The notes below the pieces were generated by a model that saw nothing but the letters and a program-made list of their open reading frames with translations, made no database searches and was not told the origin of the DNA. A DNA stretch of 64,000 bases, taken from contig RBKR01000027.1 in the NCBI GenBank assembly GCA_004835665.1, forward strand, positions 558,001 to 622,000. Direction: 5' to 3'. Each line of letters starts with the position of its first letter. Position 1 is the first letter of the stretch. The position numbers and the translations under genes were made by a program. Shown piece by piece: positions 34,901 through 43,900 of the stretch. This DNA comes from Phoma sp. XZ068. Lineage: Eukaryota; Ascomycota; Dothideomycetes; Pleosporales; Didymellaceae.

Positions 34901-37900
34901 GAATCTATAGAGCGGCGCACCATGGCCTCGCCACGCATATCGTACTTGAATACTTCGACGATCCGGCCACGCATATCCCCTCCGCTTTCCTCGTTAGCAT
35001 CGCGAACTGCAAGCCCGCGGCTTTGGATGTCAAACTCAATCCTCGTGTGTTGCTTCCACTCCTGTCCGTCTAGCTCGTGCTCTGCACATCTCACTCTGTT
35101 CCATCCAGTCTTCAGATAGATGCGTCCCAGGCAGTCAAAGTTAGAGATCATAGGAGTCATCGAGTGGACTCTAGCCTTGTCGCAAGCCTGACGCCGGGGG
35201 TCGGACAGCGGCAGCGCCATTCTCGTCTCTAGCCAGGTCTTAAACAAGGGCCTGGATGCAAAATACGCCGCAGCGTACTGCTTCACATGCGGGTCTGTAC
35301 GGGGATCCAGCTCCACGGTGTCGTTATTGTCCCAGACCTCCTTGGTCCACGGCGTGAAAAGTGTCTTGGTGTAGGTCCCATTTGGGTTGACAGCTAGAAC
35401 AGCCCGACCCAGGGCGTCGTAGAAGGCAACAGTGCTGACGCCCGCCCGCACTTCGAACTCGTAGCCTGCCAGGTGCGTGAAATAAGGCTCGTACTGGGCC
35501 ACAACCATGCCCTTGTTGTTATACACGGCCCATCCACTTGCTGTCCAGCGCGGGCTTACAGGATCGTCCGTCATGATGGGTCTGCTCTCGTTGTCGAGAA
35601 TTATATGTCCACTAGCATCTCTCTTGGCGACCGGGCCAGCTTTGGACTGAGCCTTGGCCTGGATGACGCGGCCAAACCCGTCTGAATACGTGAATGAGTG
35701 ATGCATCTCAAGTGTGTCGTCGTCAGTGAGCGAGGCCTCATGAGTGACTCGAGTGATGGATGCTGCGACTGCGGGCTTGGGGGTACTTGAGCTCTTGCTA
35801 CGAGCGAAAGCCAAAATGTCGTATACAAATCGCTCACCAGCACCTTTCAGGATTGCCTTTGGATCCGCAGTTGGATTGTCCAGATATGCCAGCATCGTCG
35901 ACTCCGGGAGATCATACTCGAACCCATCCAAGCTATCTCCGACGGGCTCCCCGGGCTTCCCCATGGCAGCATTGCCGACAACGGTGCCGAGGGCGTCCGT
36001 CGCCACGGCCGATCGGTTTCCGTTGGCATCCGTAAGCAACTGTGGGTGAAGGGTGCGATAGTCGTTCCCATTGCTTTGACGAACACCCGCTGCGTCGCGT
36101 TCACCAATGGTTACCACGTTCCCCGTCGTGTCGGTGGCCTCAACAATCAAAAAATCATACTCGTCATACGTCACGGATGACTGCACTTCAAACACATTCT
36201 TCGCCCTGACAACGTTGTAAAAATGCGATCGCGCCTGTGCCAGCTCCATGTCTGCGTCGTCAGACAAAGAGAAGAAAGTATATCCCGCGCCTGTCCAGTA
36301 CCCATCGTACGGGTCATTTGCGGGAAAGAGGCGCTGGGCTTTCAGTTCACTCGACGAGAAATATCCGCCACCTCCACCACCTCGATCCGTAAGCACGCTG
36401 TCTCGGGACGGCACTAGAGCTGTACCACCCCGCTGATAAGTGCGGTCAAAGTTCCCAGCGGTAAATGCCATCCCATACGACTGTCCGATGTGGCCAGACA
36501 CGCCCATTGTTCCCATTGGCATGAGCTGCTTCAAGTCATCTGAACGGCATATCGTCCTCGCCAGCACTAGGAGCCGCTTCTGAAGTTTTGTAATGTCAGC
36601 CTGCGCGTCGTGTGCAATTTCTTCAGCATCCTCGAGTAGTTTGAATTTTTTAGCTGAGAAATGGTCATAGGTGAACGGCAACTCAGGCTCCGGTGTATTT
36701 GTGCCAGTAAGTTCATATTCTCTCCGCTGGCAGTTTATGGGTAGTCTGTAAGCGTACGGGTACTGTACGGGATCGTCGATGGGGTTTGTGACCAAGTTCT
36801 CGGTGTAGGTGATGTATTGACGCGTTTGTTCATCCCTATCCCACTGGGTAGGCAGTGTGAGATCTTCGCTCCGGCGACCGTATCCGATGGCCACCTCGCG
36901 CATCGTCTGGCCGTACTTATTTCGTTCGAGAGTGATTTGATGTGAGATGCGCGCATCTTGAGCGTTGCGCTCCAAGTGAAACGTGAAGATTTCTCGTGGA
37001 GCCGTTGTAAATACTGCGCTCGAGTGTTCGGTGCCAGGCTGCAATTGAATGATGCTGTAGTTGCGCTCTGATATAGAAACGGGAATCCCCGCTCGCTCAA
37101 TCTCGTCGTCGGTAGACGCCGCCGTCGCGTCGTCCATGTAGGTTTCCTGGCGCAGTAGAGAGCCTTTCAGGGCACGGTAGGCATCATACTCATCCAAAGC
37201 GTCAATTTCGCCTAGCAGAACGGTGTCCGGCAGCAGCCACAAGGCAGGGTGCTGGTAGTACTCGCTTTCGTACTGCCTTGAAAATGTCTCTGACCCTAAA
37301 GACGTGCCCAGATGAAACCAGGATTTGCTGTGAGTTGCGGGAAGGGTCATTTCCGTGTCCAGATTACTGCCGCCGTCGGGCAAGGTGATGGGCGACAACT
37401 TTTCAGTGTCCCATTGTTCGACCATACCGAACCCTCGGAACTCACGCTCTGTTCCGTCAAGGTGACCGTGATGATAGGCATAGCTGCTTGTAAAGATGTT
37501 GCGGCTGATGTGATCGTATGTCTCGGTATAGTCTACTACGGACACGGGATACGGTAATCGGCTGACCCAAGGCTTACCAGCCATCTTGTCTTGCAGGTAA
37601 GATTTGGTTGAAGTGCTATAGTGGATCTTGGTTGTTGACCCAAGGTTGTTCTCAAACTGGCTAAGTAGGTGAGGTTTGATGCCACTCATCAAATCCACGT
37701 ATTGCATCGAGGATTCCCGCGCTGGGAGAGGATCCGAAATGACAAGACAGACGGTGCCGTTTCCGTGCAAGTCAATCGGCGACGCGTCTTGAACGGCAAC
37801 AAGACTCTTGACCGAGGCGAGTTGACTGTGGCTAGACCAGCTGTTCCCACACTCGTTGAAGTAGAGGCGCGTCCCAGCCTGATGAAGATAGATCAAGTCA

Positions 37901-39993
37901 GTGGTCCCAGACCCGTCAATGTCCGCGAAAATAACCCTCTTCGGGTCAAAGTAGTCATCGTCGTCAAAGACAGGAGCGTTGTCCATTGTCGTCCTCGCGC
38001 CGAACACGCCGTAACCAAGATTCGGCCAGAAGCACACCTCGCCATTGCCGACAAGAACAACGTCCTGCATGCCGTCACCCGTTATATCAGCAAAGTAAAA
38101 CCGGATCCGATTTGACGGTGCATGTTTGAAAAGTAGGGCAGGGCTGTCGAGCTCCCCTGGCTCTATAATAAAACCCTCGGGAGCTCCAAATCCGCCGCGA
38201 CCCAGCGAAGGATACCAGACAGCCTGGTTGGTGAAGATGGCGTCGGCGTGACCATCACCGGTAAGATCCACGAGTTGTATCTCATCACCATTCAGGCTAG
38301 CCTTGAAACTGAGATCAAACGGGGTCCAGGTCTGCCAATCTTCGTTCCCGTCGCTCTGGTAGCAACCTGCAACCCCATCTTCTGTCACGATAGATAGAAA
38401 TCCATCCCCATCAAGGTCCATCGTCTTGAACTTGCCCTTCCCAGCAAGACCTGGTAGACTAAAAACTTCCTCCAAAGGCTCAAACATAGGATTCGAAACT
38501 AATGAACCATCATTTTGGACAGCATCGGTAATAGGCGTGATGTTCCTCTTGTAGTACCACGCCCCGTCCGTCTCCGTGAGGATACCGCAGACGCCTTCCC
38601 CATAAAGGTCGATCCAGCGCGTTGATGCAGAGGTAAGACCATCGGGGACATTCTCCAGTGCTTTTGGGTCCACCGGTCTCAAAGTGTCATCGACTGCCGG
38701 CTCCGTGTATTTGAATTCCAGACGCGGCACCGTTCGCTTGACGTAGCCGGAAGGCTCTCGGCTATCTCGGCGGTACCCACATTGCTCTACAGCAGCAAGA
38801 AAAGTGTAAATGCTAGTATTCACCCCATCGGCTGCAGTTTGATAGTAGAAGTCGGTGCTGCGGACCAGGCAGTTCATTCCGACGTTCTCCTCGTTCGCGA
38901 AATGATGAAACACTAAGATCCTCTCACAGAGGCGGGCGGTCCGGACCTCGAAGCCAGAAGTGTACCTGGAGATGGCATCGGGACGATGTGGCCACGGGAC
39001 TTGCTCCGTTGGTGTAGGGGCGAGTGCGTCGTGCTCACCGTAGTCGAACACCACCTCAAACATGTAGTCGAGGTCATCTAATGTCTCCTGACTAGGGAGC
39101 AACCTACGCTGACCGCTTTCGTCCAGAAAAGTCTTGCGATTTCCATACTTGGCGGACTTGATATATCTGTTTGAACGCCGCCGCGCATCATCCAAGGTTC
39201 CACGTCTCTTCTGATGCTCCAGTGTCAGATCCACCCCCGCGCCGTCCTCGGACTTGTAAGTTAGTGTCATCGCATTGCCTTTCCAGTCTCGAGTGTCGCT
39301 TAGAAGCCAAGAATATATCTGTTCTGGCGCGAGAGGGTTGTAAACTCTCGAGTTTTGAGATCTGCCGTAAATGTTAAGGACGTCATCCGCCGAATAGACG
39401 CGCCAGTGAACTTCCTCCACGGCGATGAGGCTACTCCATCGCTCAATACGGCGAAAAAGGCTCTCGATACGGGGTCGGTAACGATGGACAATAAATCCTG
39501 GAGCTAAGTCTCGGTCCTCGTGCCGCGATCCGTCAGGAAGGAGGACGGGCACGAGCTCGTGGGAGCCTGAGAGGAGGAAAACGTCTGATTCAATATCGTC
39601 TCGATACTTTGGCAAGCCTTTGCTTGTCTTCCGGCTCACGGAGTCAAGACCCATGGACCAGCCAAAGCCGAAGGGTCCCTGGCCCGAACCCGAGTCGTAG
39701 GAAAGGGAGAAATTGGGGCCGAAGCCATCACGAGACGGACTTGTCAGTATCGGCACTGTCAATGCCGCCGTACCCGTAACCGGGTTTGTCTCAAACTTCT
39801 CGCCCATGCCCTTGATGGCCCCTCCGCCCTTGGGAAGGTTTGCACCGGGGAGTGGTGAAGCCTGCTCGGTGCTGTCTGGTGCTGAGGCATCCTTTGGTGT
39901 GGAAGCCTGTCCGGGCCGCTGGCCTTGATCATCATTTTTGGACTTCGCAGCTTTCTTTGAACCAGACTGGGCGTCCCAAGCGTCTCTTTCCAT
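31909..39993 (-). CDS. TcB-TcC fusion of a Tc (ABC) toxin: SpvB/TcdB-mid/RHS-repeat protein
   Basis: Intronless 2694-aa protein combining the B and C components of bacterial insecticidal toxin complexes. In bacteria these form a hollow cocoon that encloses and releases a C-terminal effector. A charged low-complexity N-terminus (about 1-55) is followed by an SpvB-type domain from about residue 58 (FETNPVTGTAAL, SYDSGSGQGPFGFGW). Beta-propeller FG-GAP repeats follow (DLDGDG about 524, DLTGDG about 575, DITGDG about 637, DIDGSG about 693), fitting TcdB middle domains. RHS/YD repeats run to about 2260. The RHS core (GKERDEETGLNYHGARYY, then DPGGG and GLNLYQYC) ends near residue 2322; this is where TcC proteins self-cleave. 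Residues about 2323-2694 are the variable cargo region. There is no stop or frame break. It is divergent to the TcA-like gene. Confidence 0.92.
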   Translation of the reverse strand: MERDAWDAQSGSKKAAKSKNDDQGQRPGQASTPKDASAPDSTEQASPLPGANLPKGGGAIKGMGEKFETNPVTGTAALTVPILTSPSRDGFGPNFSLSYDSGSGQGPFGFGWSMGLDSVSRKTSKGLPKYRDDIESDVFLLSGSHELVPVLLPDGSRHEDRDLAPGFIVHRYRPRIESLFRRIERWSSLIAVEEVHWRVYSADDVLNIYGRSQNSRVYNPLAPEQIYSWLLSDTRDWKGNAMTLTYKSEDGAGVDLTLEHQKRRGTLDDARRRSNRYIKSAKYGNRKTFLDESGQRRLLPSQETLDDLDYMFEVVFDYGEHDALAPTPTEQVPWPHRPDAISRYTSGFEVRTARLCERILVFHHFANEENVGMNCLVRSTDFYYQTAADGVNTSIYTFLAAVEQCGYRRDSREPSGYVKRTVPRLEFKYTEPAVDDTLRPVDPKALENVPDGLTSASTRWIDLYGEGVCGILTETDGAWYYKRNITPITDAVQNDGSLVSNPMFEPLEEVFSLPGLAGKGKFKTMDLDGDGFLSIVTEDGVAGCYQSDGNEDWQTWTPFDLSFKASLNGDEIQLVDLTGDGHADAIFTNQAVWYPSLGRGGFGAPEGFIIEPGELDSPALLFKHAPSNRIRFYFADITGDGMQDVVLVGNGEVCFWPNLGYGVFGARTTMDNAPVFDDDDYFDPKRVIFADIDGSGTTDLIYLHQAGTRLYFNECGNSWSSHSQLASVKSLVAVQDASPIDLHGNGTVCLVISDPLPARESSMQYVDLMSGIKPHLLSQFENNLGSTTKIHYSTSTKSYLQDKMAGKPWVSRLPYPVSVVDYTETYDHISRNIFTSSYAYHHGHLDGTEREFRGFGMVEQWDTEKLSPITLPDGGSNLDTEMTLPATHSKSWFHLGTSLGSETFSRQYESEYYQHPALWLLPDTVLLGEIDALDEYDAYRALKGSLLRQETYMDDATAASTDDEIERAGIPVSISERNYSIIQLQPGTEHSSAVFTTAPREIFTFHLERNAQDARISHQITLERNKYGQTMREVAIGYGRRSEDLTLPTQWDRDEQTRQYITYTENLVTNPIDDPVQYPYAYRLPINCQRREYELTGTNTPEPELPFTYDHFSAKKFKLLEDAEEIAHDAQADITKLQKRLLVLARTICRSDDLKQLMPMGTMGVSGHIGQSYGMAFTAGNFDRTYQRGGTALVPSRDSVLTDRGGGGGGYFSSSELKAQRLFPANDPYDGYWTGAGYTFFSLSDDADMELAQARSHFYNVVRAKNVFEVQSSVTYDEYDFLIVEATDTTGNVVTIGERDAAGVRQSNGNDYRTLHPQLLTDANGNRSAVATDALGTVVGNAAMGKPGEPVGDSLDGFEYDLPESTMLAYLDNPTADPKAILKGAGERFVYDILAFARSKSSSTPKPAVAASITRVTHEASLTDDDTLEMHHSFTYSDGFGRVIQAKAQSKAGPVAKRDASGHIILDNESRPIMTDDPVSPRWTASGWAVYNNKGMVVAQYEPYFTHLAGYEFEVRAGVSTVAFYDALGRAVLAVNPNGTYTKTLFTPWTKEVWDNNDTVELDPRTDPHVKQYAAAYFASRPLFKTWLETRMALPLSDPRRQACDKARVHSMTPMISNFDCLGRIYLKTGWNRVRCAEHELDGQEWKQHTRIEFDIQSRGLAVRDANEESGGDMRGRIVEVFKYDMRGEAMVRRSIDSGATFYLLNAAGEPFYQWNDRGHRIKTVYDRAGRHLLTSLTGDEFAPGGPTSEVIVNYKVYGEHHPSAAALNINGKTWLVVDQAALYVNEKRDFKGLLLASSKRLCTDYKRTVDWTALTGIVSVDMDPAQVVDEAALAAVLDTKVNTETFRASTTYDGLDRPIERTSPNADGSPSTTVFEYEINSIKSISAVVRSASVNPLPVITSLNYNARGLREDVSYTNGVTIKYTYSTTGELLRLLSTRPTTVGVDVLQDLRYTYDPSNRCVRIEDAAQQRLYFRNHVVDPINEYTHDALYQLVRATGREHLGQPGNSPIPYTSDDSARSGPQPGDGGAMGTYREDYVYDHCGNMKRMRHSVDDPSAPGHTWTREYTYEERSMVEPGKTGNRLTSSSISGRTERYMYDNDGNLLRLPHLGGTSGTANVVWNYADKQKEVDLGGGGRAYYVYDASGQRVRKIIERAANLTQERVYLDATLELFRTHVSGRVTLERESFHVGDDQNRVALIETRTIDIDGSDRAPRQLWRFQLANHQGSTTVELDDQARVLSYEEYSPYGSTTYAGVQATLELPKRYRFTGKERDEETGLNYHGARYYAPWLARWTSADPGGGMDGLNLYQYCLSNPVHHTDGNGASPGSEMPEWLQHILKGIDAQEFFFKSVEAVESARKEIWIGRWLDKDLQQGWEAVKRFDIITKDRVIQVKYVELREAGAAAMKDAATLEARIASGLQDAKNEVKVLKEYLEGTRGKGWVNDRAAELWKGLTPDKAPTHTLVFVVEGDAKEVEQFRQLAKETTERVAKGHSVEVVEGSYRSVKEISKRSTERAAQRAALKAEKAAAKEIAEKAAGKAVKGAIVAGAAVSTAKLASKLIPGVGLVLAVKDLAEADNVTDGLIAGVEVIGSAMEMVPVLNVLGSAINMAMLGTRIGVAAYRYAEAQGAPAEQPPAETVPLPAPAPGPAVARTPAPPGLFDPVPDKRSGSLFGGGLGPFHPTETGASMTVFTFK
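31912..33025 (-). other. C-terminal effector region of the TcB-TcC fusion
   Basis: About 370 residues beyond the RHS core boundary, the place of the variable cargo in TcC proteins. The first part contains RFDIITKDRVIQVKY (near 32808-32860), where an Asp, a short hairpin and a Q-x-K spacing resemble the PD-(D/E)xK nuclease core. The middle is rich in Ala/Lys/Glu helices. Next comes a hydrophobic helical pair (about 32110-32380) with Gly/Ala/Val-rich segments, and finally a Pro/Ala-rich tail. No effector family was recognised with certainty; the nuclease idea is a hypothesis. Confidence 0.5.
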
Positions 39994-40923
39994 GATCTTC
40001 TCTGATTGTTGGTGCTATTGTGCTTCACGGGGTGAACAAAGAAAATGAACAAGATTTGAAGGCTTGCAGAGTGTTCGCGGATTTCGGAATCAATAAGCAA
40101 TCTCACCTACCGGAAGAGGTAAGGAAGTCTAGATCTCTTGGTGTTTACTTCCATAGATTCAGTCCGGCCACACAGCTGAGGGCAAACATAGGGCAGTAGC
40201 TAAGGCATCTACGAGAGTAAGCCTCCGCATGGTAGCCTGAGGCCAGCAGAGGCCGGCTGTTAACCTGTCAGTACTGCTCAAGTACCACAAGCATAATGTG
40301 GTGTGAGTGTGAGCATGCCAGCTGAAAGCGCAAAAGCGAGATCTCAGCTGTAGCTGGACTTCAGCAGCCAATCAGGTCGTTCGACTCAAGGTCATGTGAC
40401 TACCCCTCAACGCCGTACATTACAGCTGAACATCCACAAGCGAACGCCCAGCCTTGGTTGTCCTGTTCTATCGCGATATCCCTCACCGAACCTCGCATTT
40501 CGCCAGCAATATCCTCGTATGGGTGAGACCATGAAAGGGTATTCGCGACAATGTGAGAGCCGGGCGCTACGACCTTGCCAAATGGATAATGCTGGTTCTG
40601 AGGGACTTCTTTTAGCCCGTCACTTGCTTTCTCATCTACTTGCTCTGACTCGTCCCTGTAATTATCTGCAATTATCTAATATATTTTCTAAACGAAAGTG
40701 CTCAGCGTGGCGTCAACTGCAAAGACATGATCACAACGCTGCCACTTTTTGCACTGCAACTAGCAACCACACGCTCAACTCAACGCTCCTTCGTCCTGCA
40801 GACTGACCAGCAAACCACCAACATCTCCACTAGTAGCTTCTTTTCAAAATCTGGGTCGTTAGCTCCTGATACTTGTTGACGACTTCCATCCACCTAGAGC
40901 CCAGGCTTCACCAAGCGAACACG
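39994..40923. other. 930-bp divergent spacer between the two toxin genes
   Basis: No coding exon is supported. A bidirectional promoter serving both genes is the simplest reading. No bacterial-type ribosome-binding site precedes either ATG (the TcA-like start is in the context gaacacgATGG). No recognised eukaryotic regulatory site can be called with confidence. Confidence 0.55.
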
Positions 40924-43900
40924 ATGGCATCTACGTTCTTTACATCAGTCTTAGCGGTTGGAGCGACCGGAGCAGCCGTTACTCTCCTTCAATCCCAGCT
41001 TCTACAGCTTTACTCCGCCAAAAATCCGAAAGAACCGTTCCATATGTACATAGCGCCAAGCGAGCTTGCCACCGCCACGTTTGGTCCGTACACCAGAGTC
41101 GCCGTGCTGGCTTTCCAGAAGGAGAACCAGTCTCTGTTTGCATCGGCCCCCACAGGTAATGTCGATCGAGAGACGGCAGCTGTTCTTTCTACGCGTCTCA
41201 GTCAGGCCGGCATCGATCTAGCCAATCCACCGCGATTCTTTATCGTGGGAGACGTGCGATACAACGATGGCTCGACCAGCCAGGAGCTGTCTGTGTCCGT
41301 CTATGATAAAGATTTGCGCGACGAGAAGCTACTTTTCACAGTGGCGCCAATTCAGGAGGGATTCTTCGGTGGCTCGTGCATCAGAAAACAGCTCATCCGA
41401 GGCGACGAAGGCAGGCAACCCACTTTGTCCACTCGGGTCATACTAAACAAGCGAGTAATATACGAAACTAGCGTGAACGAGGCTCTGTATGAGGCTCCGG
41501 CGCTGAGCTCTATCCGAATTCAACTCCAGCAGCGGCCACCCTCTGCTTCAAGTTCGGATAGTTTCACGTCCCTGATCAATGCCCTGGACAAAGCACTGCC
41601 ACCCGTGGAGAGCAAGGAACAGTCGTATATCAGCGGGGCTGCACCAGACTCTCAGCTCCGCGAAAGAATCAGCCGCATTCGTGAAGACAGCAAATCGAAA
41701 GATCTGAGTTATCTCGTCCGTCTCAAGTCGACCTCTTCATTCTCCAAGGCAGCCCTCACGAATGTAGTGCTTGCTCATCGTCTGACAGCCACGGCTCAAA
41801 CCGAGGCAAAAATTTTTCTCCCACCGGAACTGTTCTACGCTCTTCTGGCCACGGACACGTACAGGAACATTACAGCGCAGAGCTCAGAGAATCTGGGCCA
41901 AGCTGATCTTGACCTGAACACACCCACGGCGCCTTTGATGTACCGGCTCGCTCTCCTTGATGAGACAATTGTCAAGAGCGCACTAGAAAAAGCCGTCGCG
42001 AGAAACTTAGCGCCCCCTAGCGTCATTAGTGGAGAGTTCAGTAGAGCTCTGGCAGATTTGCGCCGCAGGGCAAGAGATTGGATTATTAGGCAGCCCACTG
42101 TAGAGGATCAAGTATGGACCATGATCCAAGAATTTCTGGACAGCGGGAAGCAGAAAGCGGTCAAGGATGTATTGAATGGTGAGAACATTGAGGGTGACAT
42201 CTTCGACTTCCTTGCGAGGCTTGTCGGTGCCTTCAGCAAGAAAACAACCGCTTCTGGAGCGCAAGCCGCCAGCGGGCTTCCGAGGAGGCCTCCAGATTTA
42301 CTTGCAGCGGCAGCACGACTCAGGGCCTCTTCCACGGTTGCCGACCTACAGAAACTTGCTGAAGCGGACAACTCTACGCTGTCACATCTCATAGTAAACA
42401 ATACGACTGACGGCAATGTAAGCCACGATGACGCAGCAGTGAAGGAAGTGGCTTCGCAACTCGCTGGAGAACTGGTAAAAGAGTTCCCTACACATGCTTT
42501 CCGGGCCAAAATGCGCCGGCATGTCTCCAGAGCCAAAGAGCTAGACAAACCTCAGGCCGTTGTCAAGGAGGCCGCCAGCTTCGGCTCTCCAGCACTCTCC
42601 ATCAACGCCAGTGCTATCGCGCGATTTCTAGACGCGCATGATGACTTTGACTTGCGACACTCGAAAATCAACATATTCCGCACCAAGACTGAACTTGATC
42701 AGCAGACAAAATTGGGTGTTGCTAAGGTTCAAAGGGTCTTCAAACTCGCCCCCACGTTCGAGAAGACTCGCGCTCTGATGGATAAGGGGGTTCATTCGGC
42801 CGCCCAAATCGTGAGCATGGGCCGGCCGCGCTTTCTAGCTACCTTTGGCAATACAACAGACTTCACGGATACCTCCGCGGCTGTCACGTATGACTCAGCA
42901 GTTAATGTGCACCTGGCCACCTCTCTGCTCGCGGGCAACCTCCAGGGGGCAGCAAGCGCACTTCTCCCTGCGGGAGTCTCGCTGCCTCTCCCACCGGCGA
43001 AGGTTGAGGCCTTGGTTAAGAACTTTCCAAACATGGCATCCCTCTTCCAGAGCGGGGACATATGCGCCTGTTCCGAGTGTATGACAGTATACAGCCCATC
43101 TGCGTACCTCGTGGACGTACTTGAGTTCTTCAAGAACCGCCATGTTCTCGAGAGTGCCGACGGTCCCGATGCCGGCCGGACCGCAAGGGACAAGCTGTTT
43201 GTGCGCAGGTCAGACCTCGCAGACCTGGACTTGAGCTGTGACAACACCAACATCACACTGCCTTACATTGACCTGGTGTGCGAGCTCCTGGAGGACTTTG
43301 TAGCTCCCGATGGACTAAGCCCCGGATCCTTTCCCGGCACAGTCACAAAGGGGAAGATATCAGCGCCTCTGCTCCAACTTCTCCGCGATGGCCTGAAGCT
43401 GCCATTTACAGAGCGCGCTGTTGTCTCTGATACTTACAATAGCGGATTCAGAACTGTGAGGGACAGAACCTATGTAGTATCGCTAGGTCCGCCTGGCGGC
43501 AAAGTGAAGGTATTGCGACAGACATATGGCAACTCCGATTCACTATCTGCCAGTCCAGCCTATGTCAACAGGGTCGCATACGATCGGCTAGCTACGAGTA
43601 CCTACCTTCCCACTCTCCCCTTTGACCTTACTCTGGCAGAATGTGGTGCCTATCTCCGACAGCTAGGTACCCCTCGAATCGAGCTCATGGAAGCTCTGGT
43701 CCCAAGCGCCGCTTTCGTAAATGCAGTTGAAAGCATCGGCATTAATGCAACAGAGGCTTCGCTAATAGTTAACTCAGATGTGGCTGGCCAAGAGAAGTAC
43801 TGGAACACGGGCGACCCGGCCAACACGGTGGGCAAGTTGAAGAACGTCCTAGCCTTCATCACCGCCGCGAGGATCGAGTACACCGAGTTGCAGAGCCTCA

